DNA of 64,000 nt from UBA6170 sp034429975. Lineage in GTDB: Bacteria; Chloroflexota; Anaerolineae; Anaerolineales; Anaerolineaceae. Position numbers and translations under genes: made by a program. Positions 53,735 to 63,331 of this stretch are shown here, piece by piece. The notes beneath the pieces are model-generated. The model made no database searches and was not told the DNA's origin. It was given only the letters and a program-made list of their open reading frames with translations. The stretch's first letter is position 1. Each line of letters opens with the position of its first letter. The stretch is from positions 62,001-126,000 of the forward strand of contig DAOUFM010000076.1 of the NCBI GenBank assembly GCA_034429975.1. The letters run 5' to 3'.

Positions 53735-55663
53735 TTAAACATCTAAATTGTGGACAGTAAGTGCGTGTGTTTGAATAAATCTGGTTCTGGGGGGGACTGC
53801 CTGACCCATCAACATATCAAACGTCAAATCAGCTTGCGCTGCATCCTCAATGGATACCTGCAGAAGCGTTCTGTTTTCTGGATTCATCGTTGTTTCCCAT
53901 AACTGTTCCGGGTTCATTTCGCCCAAACCTTTATAGCGCTGAATGCCAATCTTATCCGCACTTACCCCATATTCTTGAATGACTTTATCTTTTTGTTCCT
54001 CAGTATAGACATACCGTTTTTGATTTTTATAGGAAAGTAAGTAAAGAGGTGGTTGAGCAATAAATAAATTGCCGTTTTCAATAATCAGGGGCATATAACG
54101 GAAGAAGAAAGTAAGTAACAATGTACGGATGTGGCTGCCATCAACATCTGCATCTGTCATGATGATAATCCGATGATAGCGCAAATTGTTGATATCGAAA
54201 TTATCGCCGATTCCCACTCCAAGAGCTGAAATCATGGCTTTGATTTCCTCGTTAGAAAGTATTTTATCTAAACGAGCCCGTTCAGTGTTCAAGATTTTCC
54301 CACGTAATGGCAGGATTGCTTGAAATTGCCGGTCACGACCTTGTTTAGCAGATCCACCGGCGGAATCACCTTCGACAATATAAATCTCGGATTGTTTTGG
54401 ATCACGAGAAGAACAATCAGCTAATTTTCCAGGCAAAGTCATTGATTCAAGGGCTGACTTGCGGATTACCAGATCACGTGCTTTGCGAGCTGCATCCCTG
54501 GCGCGAGCGGAAGTCAGACACTTTTGCACAATTGCTTTTCCGGCATTCGGATTTTCTTCCAGGAATTCAGCAAATCCTTCTGTAATCACCTGCTGAACAA
54601 TCGTCTGAACTTCGGGATTCATCAGCTTCACTTTGGTTTGTGATTCAAATTGCGGGTCAGGCACTTTAACACTGATGATTGCTGTCAACCCTTCGCGAGT
54701 ATCATCGCCCGAAAAATTAGGATCGCTTTCTTTAATTAACTGGTTTCTGCGAGCATAATCATTGATTACCCGGGTTAAAGCAGTCCGCAAGCCGGTCATA
54801 TGAGTGCCGCCATCAATTGTATTGATCGTATTGGCAAAAGAATAAACGGATTCAGCGTAGGCATCCGTATATTGCAAAGCTGTTTCAACACTGACCATAT
54901 CCAGTTCTTTTTCAACGAAAAATACAGGATGCAAAGTTGTTCGATTGTGGTTAATGAAGCGAACAAATGAGATAATGCCACCATCAAAATAATAAGTTGC
55001 TTCCCGATGGCTTCTTTCGTCGGTTAATTGAATCTTTACCTTTCGAGTAACAAAAGCCATTTCACGAAATCTTTGTGAAAGCGTTTCAAATCGGAAATCG
55101 ATTTCATCTTTAAAAATTTCCCGATCAAACTTAAAGGAGGTCACTGTTCCGGAAATATTTGGATCACAGTTCCCAATGACACTCACAGGTGCAATCGGGA
55201 TCCCTCTTCGATATTCCTGGTGGTGTACTTCTCCATTTTGGTAAACAGTAACTTTAAACCATTCGGAGAGGGCATTCACAGCCGATGCCCCGACACCATG
55301 AAGACCACCAGACACCTTATAACTGCTGTGGCCAAACTTTCCACCTGCATGCAGAACTGTATGGACCAATTGAAGGGCAGATACTTTTTTCTCTGGATGA
55401 ATATCGACCGGGATACCACGCCCATTATCTCTAATTGTGATAGCGCTATCAGCATGAATTGTGATACTGATATGATCACAATAACCAGCTAATGCCTCGT
55501 CGATTGAATTATCAACAATTTCATAAACCAGATGGTGCAAAGCTTTGACATCGGTTCCACCAACATACATTCCAGGTCTCATGCGCACTGCTTCAAGCCC
55601 CTCAAGAACTTGAATATCTTTAGCTCCGTAATTTGAATTTGGTAAATTGGTGGGTTGTGTCAC
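53735..55663 (-). CDS. gyrB: DNA gyrase subunit B
   Basis: A 642-residue type IIA topoisomerase ATPase subunit. The GHKL ATPase domain (VDNSIDEALAGYCDHI, IRDNGRGIPVDIH, GGLHGVGASAVNALS), the transducer and the TOPRIM region (EIYIVEGDSAGGSAKQGRDR; TDADVDGSHIRTLLLTFFFRYM) are intact, and the C-terminal QRYKGLGEMNPEQLWETTM favours GyrB. ParE cannot be fully excluded. The start is GTG, preceded by AGGAGG. A hairpin in the short gap to the upstream gene touches this ribosome site. Confidence 0.95.
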   Translation of the reverse strand: MTQPTNLPNSNYGAKDIQVLEGLEAVRMRPGMYVGGTDVKALHHLVYEIVDNSIDEALAGYCDHISITIHADSAITIRDNGRGIPVDIHPEKKVSALQLVHTVLHAGGKFGHSSYKVSGGLHGVGASAVNALSEWFKVTVYQNGEVHHQEYRRGIPIAPVSVIGNCDPNISGTVTSFKFDREIFKDEIDFRFETLSQRFREMAFVTRKVKIQLTDERSHREATYYFDGGIISFVRFINHNRTTLHPVFFVEKELDMVSVETALQYTDAYAESVYSFANTINTIDGGTHMTGLRTALTRVINDYARRNQLIKESDPNFSGDDTREGLTAIISVKVPDPQFESQTKVKLMNPEVQTIVQQVITEGFAEFLEENPNAGKAIVQKCLTSARARDAARKARDLVIRKSALESMTLPGKLADCSSRDPKQSEIYIVEGDSAGGSAKQGRDRQFQAILPLRGKILNTERARLDKILSNEEIKAMISALGVGIGDNFDINNLRYHRIIIMTDADVDGSHIRTLLLTFFFRYMPLIIENGNLFIAQPPLYLLSYKNQKRYVYTEEQKDKVIQEYGVSADKIGIQRYKGLGEMNPEQLWETTMNPENRTLLQVSIEDAAQADLTFDMLMGQAVPPRTRFIQTHALTVHNLDV

Positions 55664-55671
55664 ATGTCCTC

Positions 55672-55701
55672 CTGTATCTGCGTTATAAGAACGCTATACA
55701 G
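55672..55701 (-). promoter_or_regulatory. Hairpin next to the gyrB ribosome site
   Basis: On the minus strand CTGTAT/ATACAG and GCGTT/AACGC form a two-part stem with a small bulge. The end of the 3' arm runs into AGGAGG of gyrB. It could modulate gyrB translation, or separate the upstream gene, whose stop codon lies inside it. Confidence 0.45.
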
Positions 55702-56692
55702 ATTTGTTTTGATTAAGTTGATTTATTCTTTCCAACAGGTTGCTTACCCACTCTCCACTTTTTTGGTAATAAATGAAGCTGGAGGCAATTAAAGCGGTAT
55801 AAATGAAAGCGTGTCCGGTTATTCCAACCAATGTCAGCCAGGATTGGGATGGGGCAACGATCCAAAGGATATCCAGACCTTGAGCCAGAAGAATTGCAAC
55901 CAACAGGAACATCCCTGTCCCTGGCATGTAAGAACGAACAACTTTTACAGATTGGCGAATAGATTGATAAATACCCATATTTTTTGCAAAAATTCCATGA
56001 GGAGCAAAAACTAAAGGGATTAAAAGCCATAGCAAAATGAATGTAGAAATAATTAGAATGATTTGAGAAATTGCTGGACTAAATAATGATATTAATGAAA
56101 CAATGAATAATAAAGGCAAAGACATTATCAGGAAAATAATTACCAATACAAATGCCAGACCTACTCCATTGAGGACATTCTTCCCTGTAGTTTTTATTGA
56201 AGATTTGTTGTTTGTTGTACTTTGAGCGATGACGCTCATATATAAACTACCAAACAGCAGGCCTATCAAAATAAACAGCACTGAAACCAGGAAAATGATC
56301 CCGACAGAAGGAAGTTCAATGATAGCAGGTGCCCCTAGAGGTGTTTGCTTGATTCCCTGACCTGATAACAAACTGGGAACACCTAAAGGGAAAGTTGACA
56401 AAAAGTTGGTTAAATTAATCCTGTTTAAAATGTTATCGATTTCTGTCTGAGTGGTCGTTAAGACAGATTTCATTTCAGGTTTGTTTAAGGCGATTAGGGT
56501 TTGAATAGCGCTGGCATAGATTGGTTTTAAAACCTTTTCCAATTTTAATTGAGGTCCAAACCAAAATAACAAATCTAACCCTAAGGGAAATAGTATTAAA
56601 CCTAAATGATTGGCAACGGTATTAAATCCCGCCAAAATAGTTGGAATTAGTTTTGGGGGTAGGAGTTTTTGATTTTCAATTTTTGCATTCAT
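55694..56692 (-). CDS. Polytopic membrane protein of unknown function
   Basis: A 332-residue protein with about six membrane helices: one near 28-50, one near 130-152, and four between about 175 and 315. A Gly/Pro-rich loop (LSTFPLGVPSLLSGQGIKQTPLGAPAIIEL) sits between the first two. The pattern resembles general inner-membrane proteins with a DUF4013/DUF975-like architecture, but no family motif was found. It lies 30 bp upstream of gyrB on the same strand and may be co-transcribed. Confidence 0.7.
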   Translation of the reverse strand: MNAKIENQKLLPPKLIPTILAGFNTVANHLGLILFPLGLDLLFWFGPQLKLEKVLKPIYASAIQTLIALNKPEMKSVLTTTQTEIDNILNRINLTNFLSTFPLGVPSLLSGQGIKQTPLGAPAIIELPSVGIIFLVSVLFILIGLLFGSLYMSVIAQSTTNNKSSIKTTGKNVLNGVGLAFVLVIIFLIMSLPLLFIVSLISLFSPAISQIILIISTFILLWLLIPLVFAPHGIFAKNMGIYQSIRQSVKVVRSYMPGTGMFLLVAILLAQGLDILWIVAPSQSWLTLVGITGHAFIYTALIASSFIYYQKSGEWVSNLLERINQLNQNKSV

Positions 56693-56772
56693 TCAACCAC
56701 CAATTTTACCACATAACCAATGATTCTCGGTAATTTGTTCTAATTTCGCTGGAAAAAAAGACAGAAACTCGA

Positions 56773-56778
56773 TACAAT
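56773..56778 (+). promoter_or_regulatory. -10 element before the 271-residue membrane protein gene
   Basis: TACAAT ends seven bases before the ATG at 56786; the intervening bases are all T, so there is no Shine-Dalgarno. No clear -35 is seen. Compatible with a leaderless mRNA. Confidence 0.45.
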
Positions 56779-56785
56779 TTTTTTT

Positions 56786-57601
56786 ATGGAAAAAGCCTAT
56801 AAATTTCCGGTCTTCAGCCGATTAAGTATTATTACAGCCACCATTATTCTTGCATATGGATTGACACCATTTGTAAAAATACCAGCGCAGAGTATTATTA
56901 TTCGCTTTCCATGGGCTGTTTTCAATTATGATATCGACTTTGATACGATTGTTTCAATTCTGGTAGCCTTCTTAGCGGCATTTGGTATCGACTGGCTTAT
57001 TCAAACACATCCTCAAAAAGGCACGAATACACTATTAAAACATGGAATTGTCCCAGCACTTACAGCCTGGTTAATTGGAGTACCTCTAGCATTTATTGAT
57101 GTTGGTCTTGAATGGTGGATGGTCGTAGGACTGGGAGGTATTCTGCTGGCATTTATCTTTTTGGCTGAATATCTGGTTGTAGATAGTGAAAGTGGCTTTC
57201 ATTTGCCAGCAAGTTTAGGGTTAACCGCCATTTCTTTTGCTTTATTTCTTGTTTTAGCGATTGCTTTACAGGCATCCGGGTTACGACTCTTTCTGTTACT
57301 ACCTGCGATCGTTATGACAGTGTTTTTATTGGTAGCCCGTACTTTATTTTTACGGACATTAGGAAATTGGAACTGGTTTTGGGCATTGGGGATTGGTCTA
57401 TTAGTTGGACAAATCGCAATTGGGCTTCATTATTTGCCAATTCAACCATTAACTTTTGGTCTTCTACTTGTTGCTATTGCATACCCAACAACTTTGTTAG
57501 TATCTGGGCTTAAAGAAAATCGGCATGGTTGGTCCCTTCTGCTTGAACCGTTGACTCTATTTACATTTTTATTTTTGTTAGCACTTTTTACAAATGGATG
57601 A
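56786..57601 (+). CDS. Polytopic membrane protein (DUF5656-like)
   Basis: A 271-residue protein made almost entirely of membrane helices, about seven to eight. The length and hydrophobic pattern, with small polar loops (LIQTHPQKGTNTLLKHGIVPALTAW, LVVDSESGFHLPA), recall the DUF5656 family seen in Anaerolineae; this is from memory. It overlaps the JAB peptidase gene by eight bases and is probably co-translated with it. No function is known. Confidence 0.75.
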   Translation: MEKAYKFPVFSRLSIITATIILAYGLTPFVKIPAQSIIIRFPWAVFNYDIDFDTIVSILVAFLAAFGIDWLIQTHPQKGTNTLLKHGIVPALTAWLIGVPLAFIDVGLEWWMVVGLGGILLAFIFLAEYLVVDSESGFHLPASLGLTAISFALFLVLAIALQASGLRLFLLLPAIVMTVFLLVARTLFLRTLGNWNWFWALGIGLLVGQIAIGLHYLPIQPLTFGLLLVAIAYPTTLLVSGLKENRHGWSLLLEPLTLFTFLFLLALFTNG

Positions 57602-57995
57602 AATAATTATCCCCGAGGAAATCCATCAAATTATTTTGAGGCATGTTCAAATTAATTTTCCTGAAGAAGCCTGTGGAATACTGGCTGGGATTGGGAATCG
57701 AGTGACCCAGGCTTTTCTAATCACGAACCGCTTACACTCCCCGGTAAAGTTTTATATGGAACCGGTTGAATTGTTAAGAGCCCTGGAAAAAATTGAAAAT
57801 CAGAATCTTGATTTAGTTGCCATTTTTCATTCTCACCCGGACGGACCGGACACTCCATCCACAACTGATATTAAGGAGTTTTTGTACCCGGGGGTAGCCA
57901 CGCTTATCTGTTATTTGGACAAAGAAATTTGGAAGATCAAATCTTTCATGATTGAAAAGAACCATTTTCATGAAATCAATTTATTGATAAAATAA
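57594..57995 (+). CDS. JAMM/MPN metallopeptidase (M67 family)
   Basis: A 133-residue zinc isopeptidase-like protein. FPEEACGILAG supplies the catalytic Glu, and FHSHPDGPDTPSTTD gives the JAMM motif with His79, His81 and Asp92. Small bacterial JAMM proteins remove ubiquitin-like or ThiS/MoaD-like proteins or cysteine adducts. No such partner is visible nearby. The gene starts inside the end of the preceding membrane protein gene. Confidence 0.92.
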   Translation: MDEIIIPEEIHQIILRHVQINFPEEACGILAGIGNRVTQAFLITNRLHSPVKFYMEPVELLRALEKIENQNLDLVAIFHSHPDGPDTPSTTDIKEFLYPGVATLICYLDKEIWKIKSFMIEKNHFHEINLLIK

Positions 57996-58056
57996 ATTCC
58001 GTAACCGAAAAGAAATTAAAGTGTTTGTTCTATAAAGTAAAGAAAATGAGGAATCC

Positions 58057-58728
58057 ATGGCTGGTTTTGGAAATATAATGCTTGTTTTAATAATTGCATA
58101 TTTAATGGGGTCAATTCCTTTTGGATTTTTTGTTGTTAAAATTATTAATGGCAGAGACGTTCGTCTGGTTGAATCAGGAAGAACAGGTGGTACGAATGCT
58201 ATGCGGGCCGCAGGGTGGGGAGCTGGATTAATAACCGCAATTCTGGATGTACTAAAAGGCGCAGCAACAGCATGGGTGGTTGCGTGGCTGGCTCCTCATC
58301 ATCCGTGGGTTCAGGTAGGGGCAGCTTTGTTGGCTATTATTGGGCACAATTATTCAATCTTTTTGCTACATAGAAAAGATGGAAAATGGAAATTGCGAGG
58401 TGGAGCAGGTGGGGCAACAGCTTTAGGCGGTGCGATTGCGCTTTGGAATCCGATTATCCTGATCATCCTCCCAATTGTAGTTTTAATTTACTTGTTTGTT
58501 GGATATGCTTCAGTGACAACCATGAGCATTGCTTTTATCGCGATGGTTGTTTTTATCATCCGAGCCATTATGGGGCTTTCGCCTTGGGCTTATGTGATTT
58601 ATGGTGTCTTTGCATTAATCGTTTTAGTATGGGCGTTACGGCCTAATATTAAACGACTGAAAGAAGGGACTGAAAGAGTTGTTGGCTTGCGGGCGAAATG
58701 GTTAAAAAAGAAAGTTTTTCAAGAATAA
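58057..58728 (+). CDS. plsY: Glycerol-3-phosphate acyltransferase PlsY
   Basis: A 223-residue integral membrane enzyme that acylates glycerol-3-phosphate from acyl phosphate to begin phospholipid synthesis. The motifs SIPFGFFVVKIINGRDVRLVESGRTGGTNAMRAAG, LDVLKGA and GHNYSIFLLHRKDGKW are the three conserved PlsY regions. Its C-terminal part is longer than the usual 200 residues, with a basic end. GAGGAA precedes the ATG. Confidence 0.9.
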   Translation: MAGFGNIMLVLIIAYLMGSIPFGFFVVKIINGRDVRLVESGRTGGTNAMRAAGWGAGLITAILDVLKGAATAWVVAWLAPHHPWVQVGAALLAIIGHNYSIFLLHRKDGKWKLRGGAGGATALGGAIALWNPIILIILPIVVLIYLFVGYASVTTMSIAFIAMVVFIIRAIMGLSPWAYVIYGVFALIVLVWALRPNIKRLKEGTERVVGLRAKWLKKKVFQE

Positions 58729-58745
58729 AAACAAATTAATGTTTC

Positions 58746-59636
58746 TTAATCATCGATGATGTCATCATCATAATCATCGTAAGGTGAATCAATTAGTTCA
58801 ATCCCTTCTTTTTGAGCATATTCGTTTAATAACCACTTTACATTATTAACATGCAAAGAATCTCCTAATCCGCCTAATAAAACCCGATTTTTTCCACAAC
58901 TTTCAATATCAATGGCAGCAGCAGCACGTAAAGGGTATTTGCTATTAAGAGCCTCTTTTACTTTTTTCTTTAAAGTATTTAAATATTGAATATTTTGATG
59001 AATACTCTCTTCAATTTCTCCCCGCAAAATAATATCACCGTGTCCCTGAATAATATTTTCCAGTCCTAAATTTGCAAACGACTTCAACGACCCAATTAAT
59101 TGATCAATGTCGCCCTTAACAAAATAGGGTACCGGTAGAAAAGCATCAGCTGCAAATAACACCCGATCTTCTTCAATCAGTACGGATATTCCATCTTCAC
59201 TGTGTCCTGGTGTGTGAAATAAAACAAGGTTTTTCTTTCCTACTCGCAAGGACATATTTCCACGATCAAATGTCAGGTGAGGAAGTATCAGTTTAACACC
59301 CTTAAAGATAGGATTTTGTTGAATGGAATTGGTAAGAGATGACTGACCCTGTTCTAATTGCAATTTTCGGCATAATTCATGGCTGATAACGGTTGCGCCC
59401 GGAAAAAAACAATTCCCCCAGGTATGATCAGCGTGGAAATGTGTATTTATAATATATTGCACAGGGACTTCTAAATGTTCTTCTATATAAGTCTTCATTG
59501 CTAAAGTCTCTTCCGGCACCGGAAGTGTATCAATTACGACAGCCCATTTTGGTCCGGTGATTACCCCGGCTGTCACCTGTGCATAAATTTCGCTTTGAAA
59601 CCAATAAACATTTTCAGAAACGCGTTCACGCTGCAT
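58746..59636 (-). CDS. MBL-fold metallohydrolase
   Basis: A 296-residue metallo-beta-lactamase-fold hydrolase. The metal site HFHADHTWGN (His66, His68, Asp70, His71) is intact, with FHTPGHSEDGISVLI and FAADAFLPVPYF downstream. The rest resembles glyoxalase II-like and alkyl/quinolone hydrolase-like members. The substrate is not evident. The C-terminus is strongly acidic (DSPYDDYDDDIIDD). GGAGAG precedes the ATG. It converges on plsY, 17 bp away. Confidence 0.88.
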   Translation of the reverse strand: MQRERVSENVYWFQSEIYAQVTAGVITGPKWAVVIDTLPVPEETLAMKTYIEEHLEVPVQYIINTHFHADHTWGNCFFPGATVISHELCRKLQLEQGQSSLTNSIQQNPIFKGVKLILPHLTFDRGNMSLRVGKKNLVLFHTPGHSEDGISVLIEEDRVLFAADAFLPVPYFVKGDIDQLIGSLKSFANLGLENIIQGHGDIILRGEIEESIHQNIQYLNTLKKKVKEALNSKYPLRAAAAIDIESCGKNRVLLGGLGDSLHVNNVKWLLNEYAQKEGIELIDSPYDDYDDDIIDD

Positions 59637-59718
59637 TTAGCTCTCCAAAATCGATGTTGATAATAATTTCACAATATAAAAGAATAGCATAACCAAATTA
59701 AAAAGTCAAAAATGATCC

Positions 59719-62499
59719 TTATTCAAGATCATCTGTATGATTGTTATTTTGATCGTTTTGGTTGGATAGAAAGGGCAATGCTAACAGCCCTTTTTTCCAA
59801 AGAAAATAACCGACCAATATTACCAAACAAAGACCAATTATGCTACCCAAAAGTGGGTAAACCCAATCCCCCTTATTGTCCTTGGATTCAGCTTCAGCAG
59901 ACGGAGATGGCTTTGTTATGGAAGTAGAGATTTTTGTTAGGTTTTTGATTGGAGTACCTGAAACCATAACAACTGTAGCCTGATTTTCATCGAGTTCAGG
60001 GCCTGGGTAACCTTCGATCGAAGGAGTAAGCCTTGTATTTTCTGGTTCAGGATAACTACCTTCAGTTGAATTTACCCCACCAGGTGGATTACCACCCGGT
60101 GGATTTGGGTAGCCACTCTCCGGAGCCTGAGTGTTGTTTAGTGGGGGAGGATAGCCGGTTGAAAATGGAATAGTTGGAATTGTAGGTGCTCTGGTGGGGC
60201 TGCGATAAGGGATGATAAATGGGGTGCGTGTATTGGTTGCAGTTTGAGCGCGGGTTCGGGTTGGGGTGAAAGTAATAGTGGGCGTTAAAGTGATGGTAGG
60301 AGTGTTGGTAGCTGTAATTGTTGTCGAGCCTGTAATGGTTGGAGTTTGAGTAACGGTAGCAGTCAGAGTGATCGTAGAAGTCAACGTGGTGGTTGGCGTA
60401 ATTGTTGGAGGAATTGGGATGGCTGTAATGATATTTGAATAAACTGAAAGAAGGTTCGTTCCGATAATCTCTAGGCGGTATTCGTAAGAATTGTAATTTA
60501 CTACGTTACCGTCCACAAACGAATAATTGGAACCGGTTGTATCACTTCCTGTACGAACAATGAAGGGACTCACTCTGACGAATGTGGATTCTCCAGATAA
60601 TCTTCTTTGCACATAAAAACCACTCGTATTAAGCTCGCTAAGTGTTTTCCAGTTGATGGTAATTTGCATATTTCCTGCGGATGCTGAAAAGTTATTCAAG
60701 ACCGTAGCAGCTGGTTGAGCAATTAATCCAACCACAAAAGGCGTATAGGATAAATCATTATTGCTCCCTGGGCGGCCAGATGAATCAATTTGGACCGAGA
60801 TTTCTTTATTGACCAGATCACAGGTGGTGGTTTGGCCACTTACTCCTCCAGCAGATGGTCCGTTTGGAGATTGACCGGTAGTATTCCAGCCGTTGGTAAC
60901 CTGTTGATTGGGATCGTACCACCATAAGGGGTACAGCGCGGCATTTGCCTGACCACAATAAGTGGTAGATTCGATGTTCGCTACACAGGCTGGATTAAGG
61001 TCGTACCGGAAGAAAATATCCAATTCCTGGATATTGGAAAAACCCTGAGCGAGAAAAATATCATAATAATTGCCACAAGGAACCAATGTTGATGAAGACT
61101 CTGGGTTTAAAAACGGAGCGTTGGATAGATTATTCCCATGGTTGATGATGAAAATATCAAAATCTGAAGTATCGGGGTTGGTTGTAGGTCGTTGCACTGC
61201 GATACTGTTCTCAAAGAAAGATTTCCTGTTTGATGTAACTGTAACTAGTTCTGCCAGAACACCAGGCTGGTTGGTTCGATTTGAAATTGCACTCCCCAGT
61301 CGTTTACTCGCTTGAGCAGTACAATCAGGAGCGGCTGTTCCAGGTAAAATACCGATCCCCCAAAAGTTGTGATCAACGATACCTAGTCCTTGAGCGCTAC
61401 ATTGGACTTGAGCACCTATACGATTATTAAAAATGTTGTTTGCTGTCACCATCAACTGACCATTTCCTGAATTTATGGGTTTCAGAATGGCATAACCGGA
61501 ATTATTTAGGATGTTATTGAAGCGAATATTAAGACTTCCATGATTATTTTGAATACTGATGGCTTCTTTACCATTGGTGAGGTTATTAGAAATAATATTA
61601 ATCGATTGGATGCTATTGATTAGCAGGAGATCTCTGTTTTGAAGTGAACAAAGTCCATCATCAATTGAAAGGTTCTGTAAAGTAATATTAGATTCCAAAG
61701 ACAACATCGGTTGCGAACAATTGAGAGATTTTGTCGTAAGAGAAGCATTTTGAAAACCCTGTAGGATGACCGGTTTATTAACTTTCACGGTATTCCCGCG
61801 AATAGGATAGTTCACCAAAACATTAATGGTTGCCCCATTTCCTACTGCATCAATAGCATCCTTTAATCCAGTACCGATTCCATTTGGAAGATCATCGGCT
61901 GAATTGATAAAACAAGGGCTATTGGATGCACAATTTTGGGCAGACTCAGCGACATATACGACATTGGAAATGGGAGCCAATTGTAGAAAATTAAAAGATT
62001 GTTCTGTTTGCAACCAGGTAAGACCGTTGTTTTCGTATACCCGGATTAATATGGTGCCATTGGCGGAAGCATTTTTTCCCAGTCGTAGGTAAAAATCCAA
62101 AGTATCACCGAAGATAGAAATATTAATGGGTGCTGAAACAGCAGCAACCAACTCATAACCGGAAGGGGAAGGACCACAGTTTGTTTGATTAACCTGGTAT
62201 GTTAAACCGGATATTTTTCCTATTGGATCAAAGCCCACTTCGGTGACATTCCAGTTTTCCGGTGTATACAGGCAAATTTGCACATTTGAACTGACTGAAG
62301 GGGTATAACTATTCAGGTCAAATGAAGTACGAAAATTTATTCTTTGACCGGCAGCACAACCACCCAAAGGGCAGTTGCTTGGGCTGAGCATACTAAGGGA
62401 AGAAGAGGTATTTGGGGCGGCTGGAACATTGGGCGCAGAGATTGCAAGTAATAAAAATGCAATCAGCCAGATCATCCAATGGGGTAACCGTTTGAACAT
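59719..62499 (-). CDS. Large surface protein: beta-helix, FN3-like domain, Thr/Pro linker, C-terminal membrane anchor
   Basis: A 926-residue exported protein. A signal peptide (MIWLIAFLLLAISAPNVPA) is followed by a first domain, then a right-handed parallel beta-helix stretch (about 225-400) with Asn-rich turns (NLSIDDGLCSLQN, ISNNLTNGKEAISIQNN). After a middle region comes an FN3-like domain (about 610-700, NWKTLSELNTSGFYVQRR), a long Thr/Pro linker (700-780), a Pro/Gly-rich stretch and a membrane helix (about 878-900) with a short cytoplasmic tail. It may bind surface glycans or cell wall. Substrate unknown. Confidence 0.82.
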   Translation of the reverse strand: MFKRLPHWMIWLIAFLLLAISAPNVPAAPNTSSSLSMLSPSNCPLGGCAAGQRINFRTSFDLNSYTPSVSSNVQICLYTPENWNVTEVGFDPIGKISGLTYQVNQTNCGPSPSGYELVAAVSAPINISIFGDTLDFYLRLGKNASANGTILIRVYENNGLTWLQTEQSFNFLQLAPISNVVYVAESAQNCASNSPCFINSADDLPNGIGTGLKDAIDAVGNGATINVLVNYPIRGNTVKVNKPVILQGFQNASLTTKSLNCSQPMLSLESNITLQNLSIDDGLCSLQNRDLLLINSIQSINIISNNLTNGKEAISIQNNHGSLNIRFNNILNNSGYAILKPINSGNGQLMVTANNIFNNRIGAQVQCSAQGLGIVDHNFWGIGILPGTAAPDCTAQASKRLGSAISNRTNQPGVLAELVTVTSNRKSFFENSIAVQRPTTNPDTSDFDIFIINHGNNLSNAPFLNPESSSTLVPCGNYYDIFLAQGFSNIQELDIFFRYDLNPACVANIESTTYCGQANAALYPLWWYDPNQQVTNGWNTTGQSPNGPSAGGVSGQTTTCDLVNKEISVQIDSSGRPGSNNDLSYTPFVVGLIAQPAATVLNNFSASAGNMQITINWKTLSELNTSGFYVQRRLSGESTFVRVSPFIVRTGSDTTGSNYSFVDGNVVNYNSYEYRLEIIGTNLLSVYSNIITAIPIPPTITPTTTLTSTITLTATVTQTPTITGSTTITATNTPTITLTPTITFTPTRTRAQTATNTRTPFIIPYRSPTRAPTIPTIPFSTGYPPPLNNTQAPESGYPNPPGGNPPGGVNSTEGSYPEPENTRLTPSIEGYPGPELDENQATVVMVSGTPIKNLTKISTSITKPSPSAEAESKDNKGDWVYPLLGSIIGLCLVILVGYFLWKKGLLALPFLSNQNDQNNNHTDDLE

Positions 62500-62598
62500 G
62501 AAACCTCGTTTTAAATTAAAAATAAGATAAAACGATTATACAGTAAGCAATAAAAATAAGAAATTATAAAATTAGGCTCTCAGCGTTGCAAATTGGTT

Positions 62599-63330
62599 TT
62601 ACATTAACACCTTGCTTAAGAACAACTTCGTGCGTTCATTTTTGGGGTCAGTAAATAGAACCTTGGGAGGAGCTTCTTCGACGATCTGGCCTTCATCCAT
62701 CAGAATAGCACGGTTGGCAGCAGCTCTAGCGAAACCCATTTCATGAGATACGACGACCATGGTCATACCTTCCTGAGCCAATGCCAGCATAACATCCAGA
62801 ACTTCCTGAATCATCTCGGGGTCCAATGCACTGGTGGGTTCATCGAATAACATTATTTTAGGGTTCATGGCGAGGGCACGTGCGATCGCAACGCGTTGTT
62901 GTTGTCCGCCTGAGAGCTGCAGTGGGTAAGCCTGTGCTTTATCCGGAATCCCGACTTTTTCCAGTAATTTCATTCCATTCTTTTTTGCATCCACTAGGTT
63001 TCTTTTCCGTACGACCGTTTGTGCCAGGGTGATATTTTCCAAAACACTGAGATGGGGAAATAAATTAAATTGTTGAAAGACCATGCCAACTTCAGTACGG
63101 ACGGCATTAATATTTTCAGCACTATCCAATGGGATTCCATCCACCATGATACTGCCTTTGTCAAATTCTTCGAGGCGATTGATACAGCGTAATAAGGTTG
63201 ACTTACCTGATCCAGAGGGGCCAATGACAACTACCACTTCCCCTTTGAAAATATCTAGGCTTACGCCACGTAAGGCGTGAATATGCCCAAAATGTTTGTG
63301 AACCTGATTGATCTGAATAATGGGTTCCAT
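62599..63330 (-). CDS. Polar amino acid ABC transporter ATP-binding protein
   Basis: A 243-residue ATPase of the GlnQ/HisP type. Walker A GPSGSGKST, the Q-loop VFQQFNLFPHL, the signature LSGGQQQRVAIARAL, Walker B IMLFDEPTSALDPE and VVSHEMGFA are all present. It drives import of a polar amino acid. The start ATG 63330 follows GGAGCG, giving the usual family length; an in-frame start at 63360 would overlap the permease by 29 bases. Confidence 0.94.
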   Translation of the reverse strand: MEPIIQINQVHKHFGHIHALRGVSLDIFKGEVVVVIGPSGSGKSTLLRCINRLEEFDKGSIMVDGIPLDSAENINAVRTEVGMVFQQFNLFPHLSVLENITLAQTVVRKRNLVDAKKNGMKLLEKVGIPDKAQAYPLQLSGGQQQRVAIARALAMNPKIMLFDEPTSALDPEMIQEVLDVMLALAQEGMTMVVVSHEMGFARAAANRAILMDEGQIVEEAPPKVLFTDPKNERTKLFLSKVLM

Positions 63331-63331
63331 C

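Noticed and set aside
53735..55663. parE instead of gyrB.
   Set aside because: Sequence features and length fit GyrB, and no parC or gyrA neighbour settles it; gyrB is the safer call.
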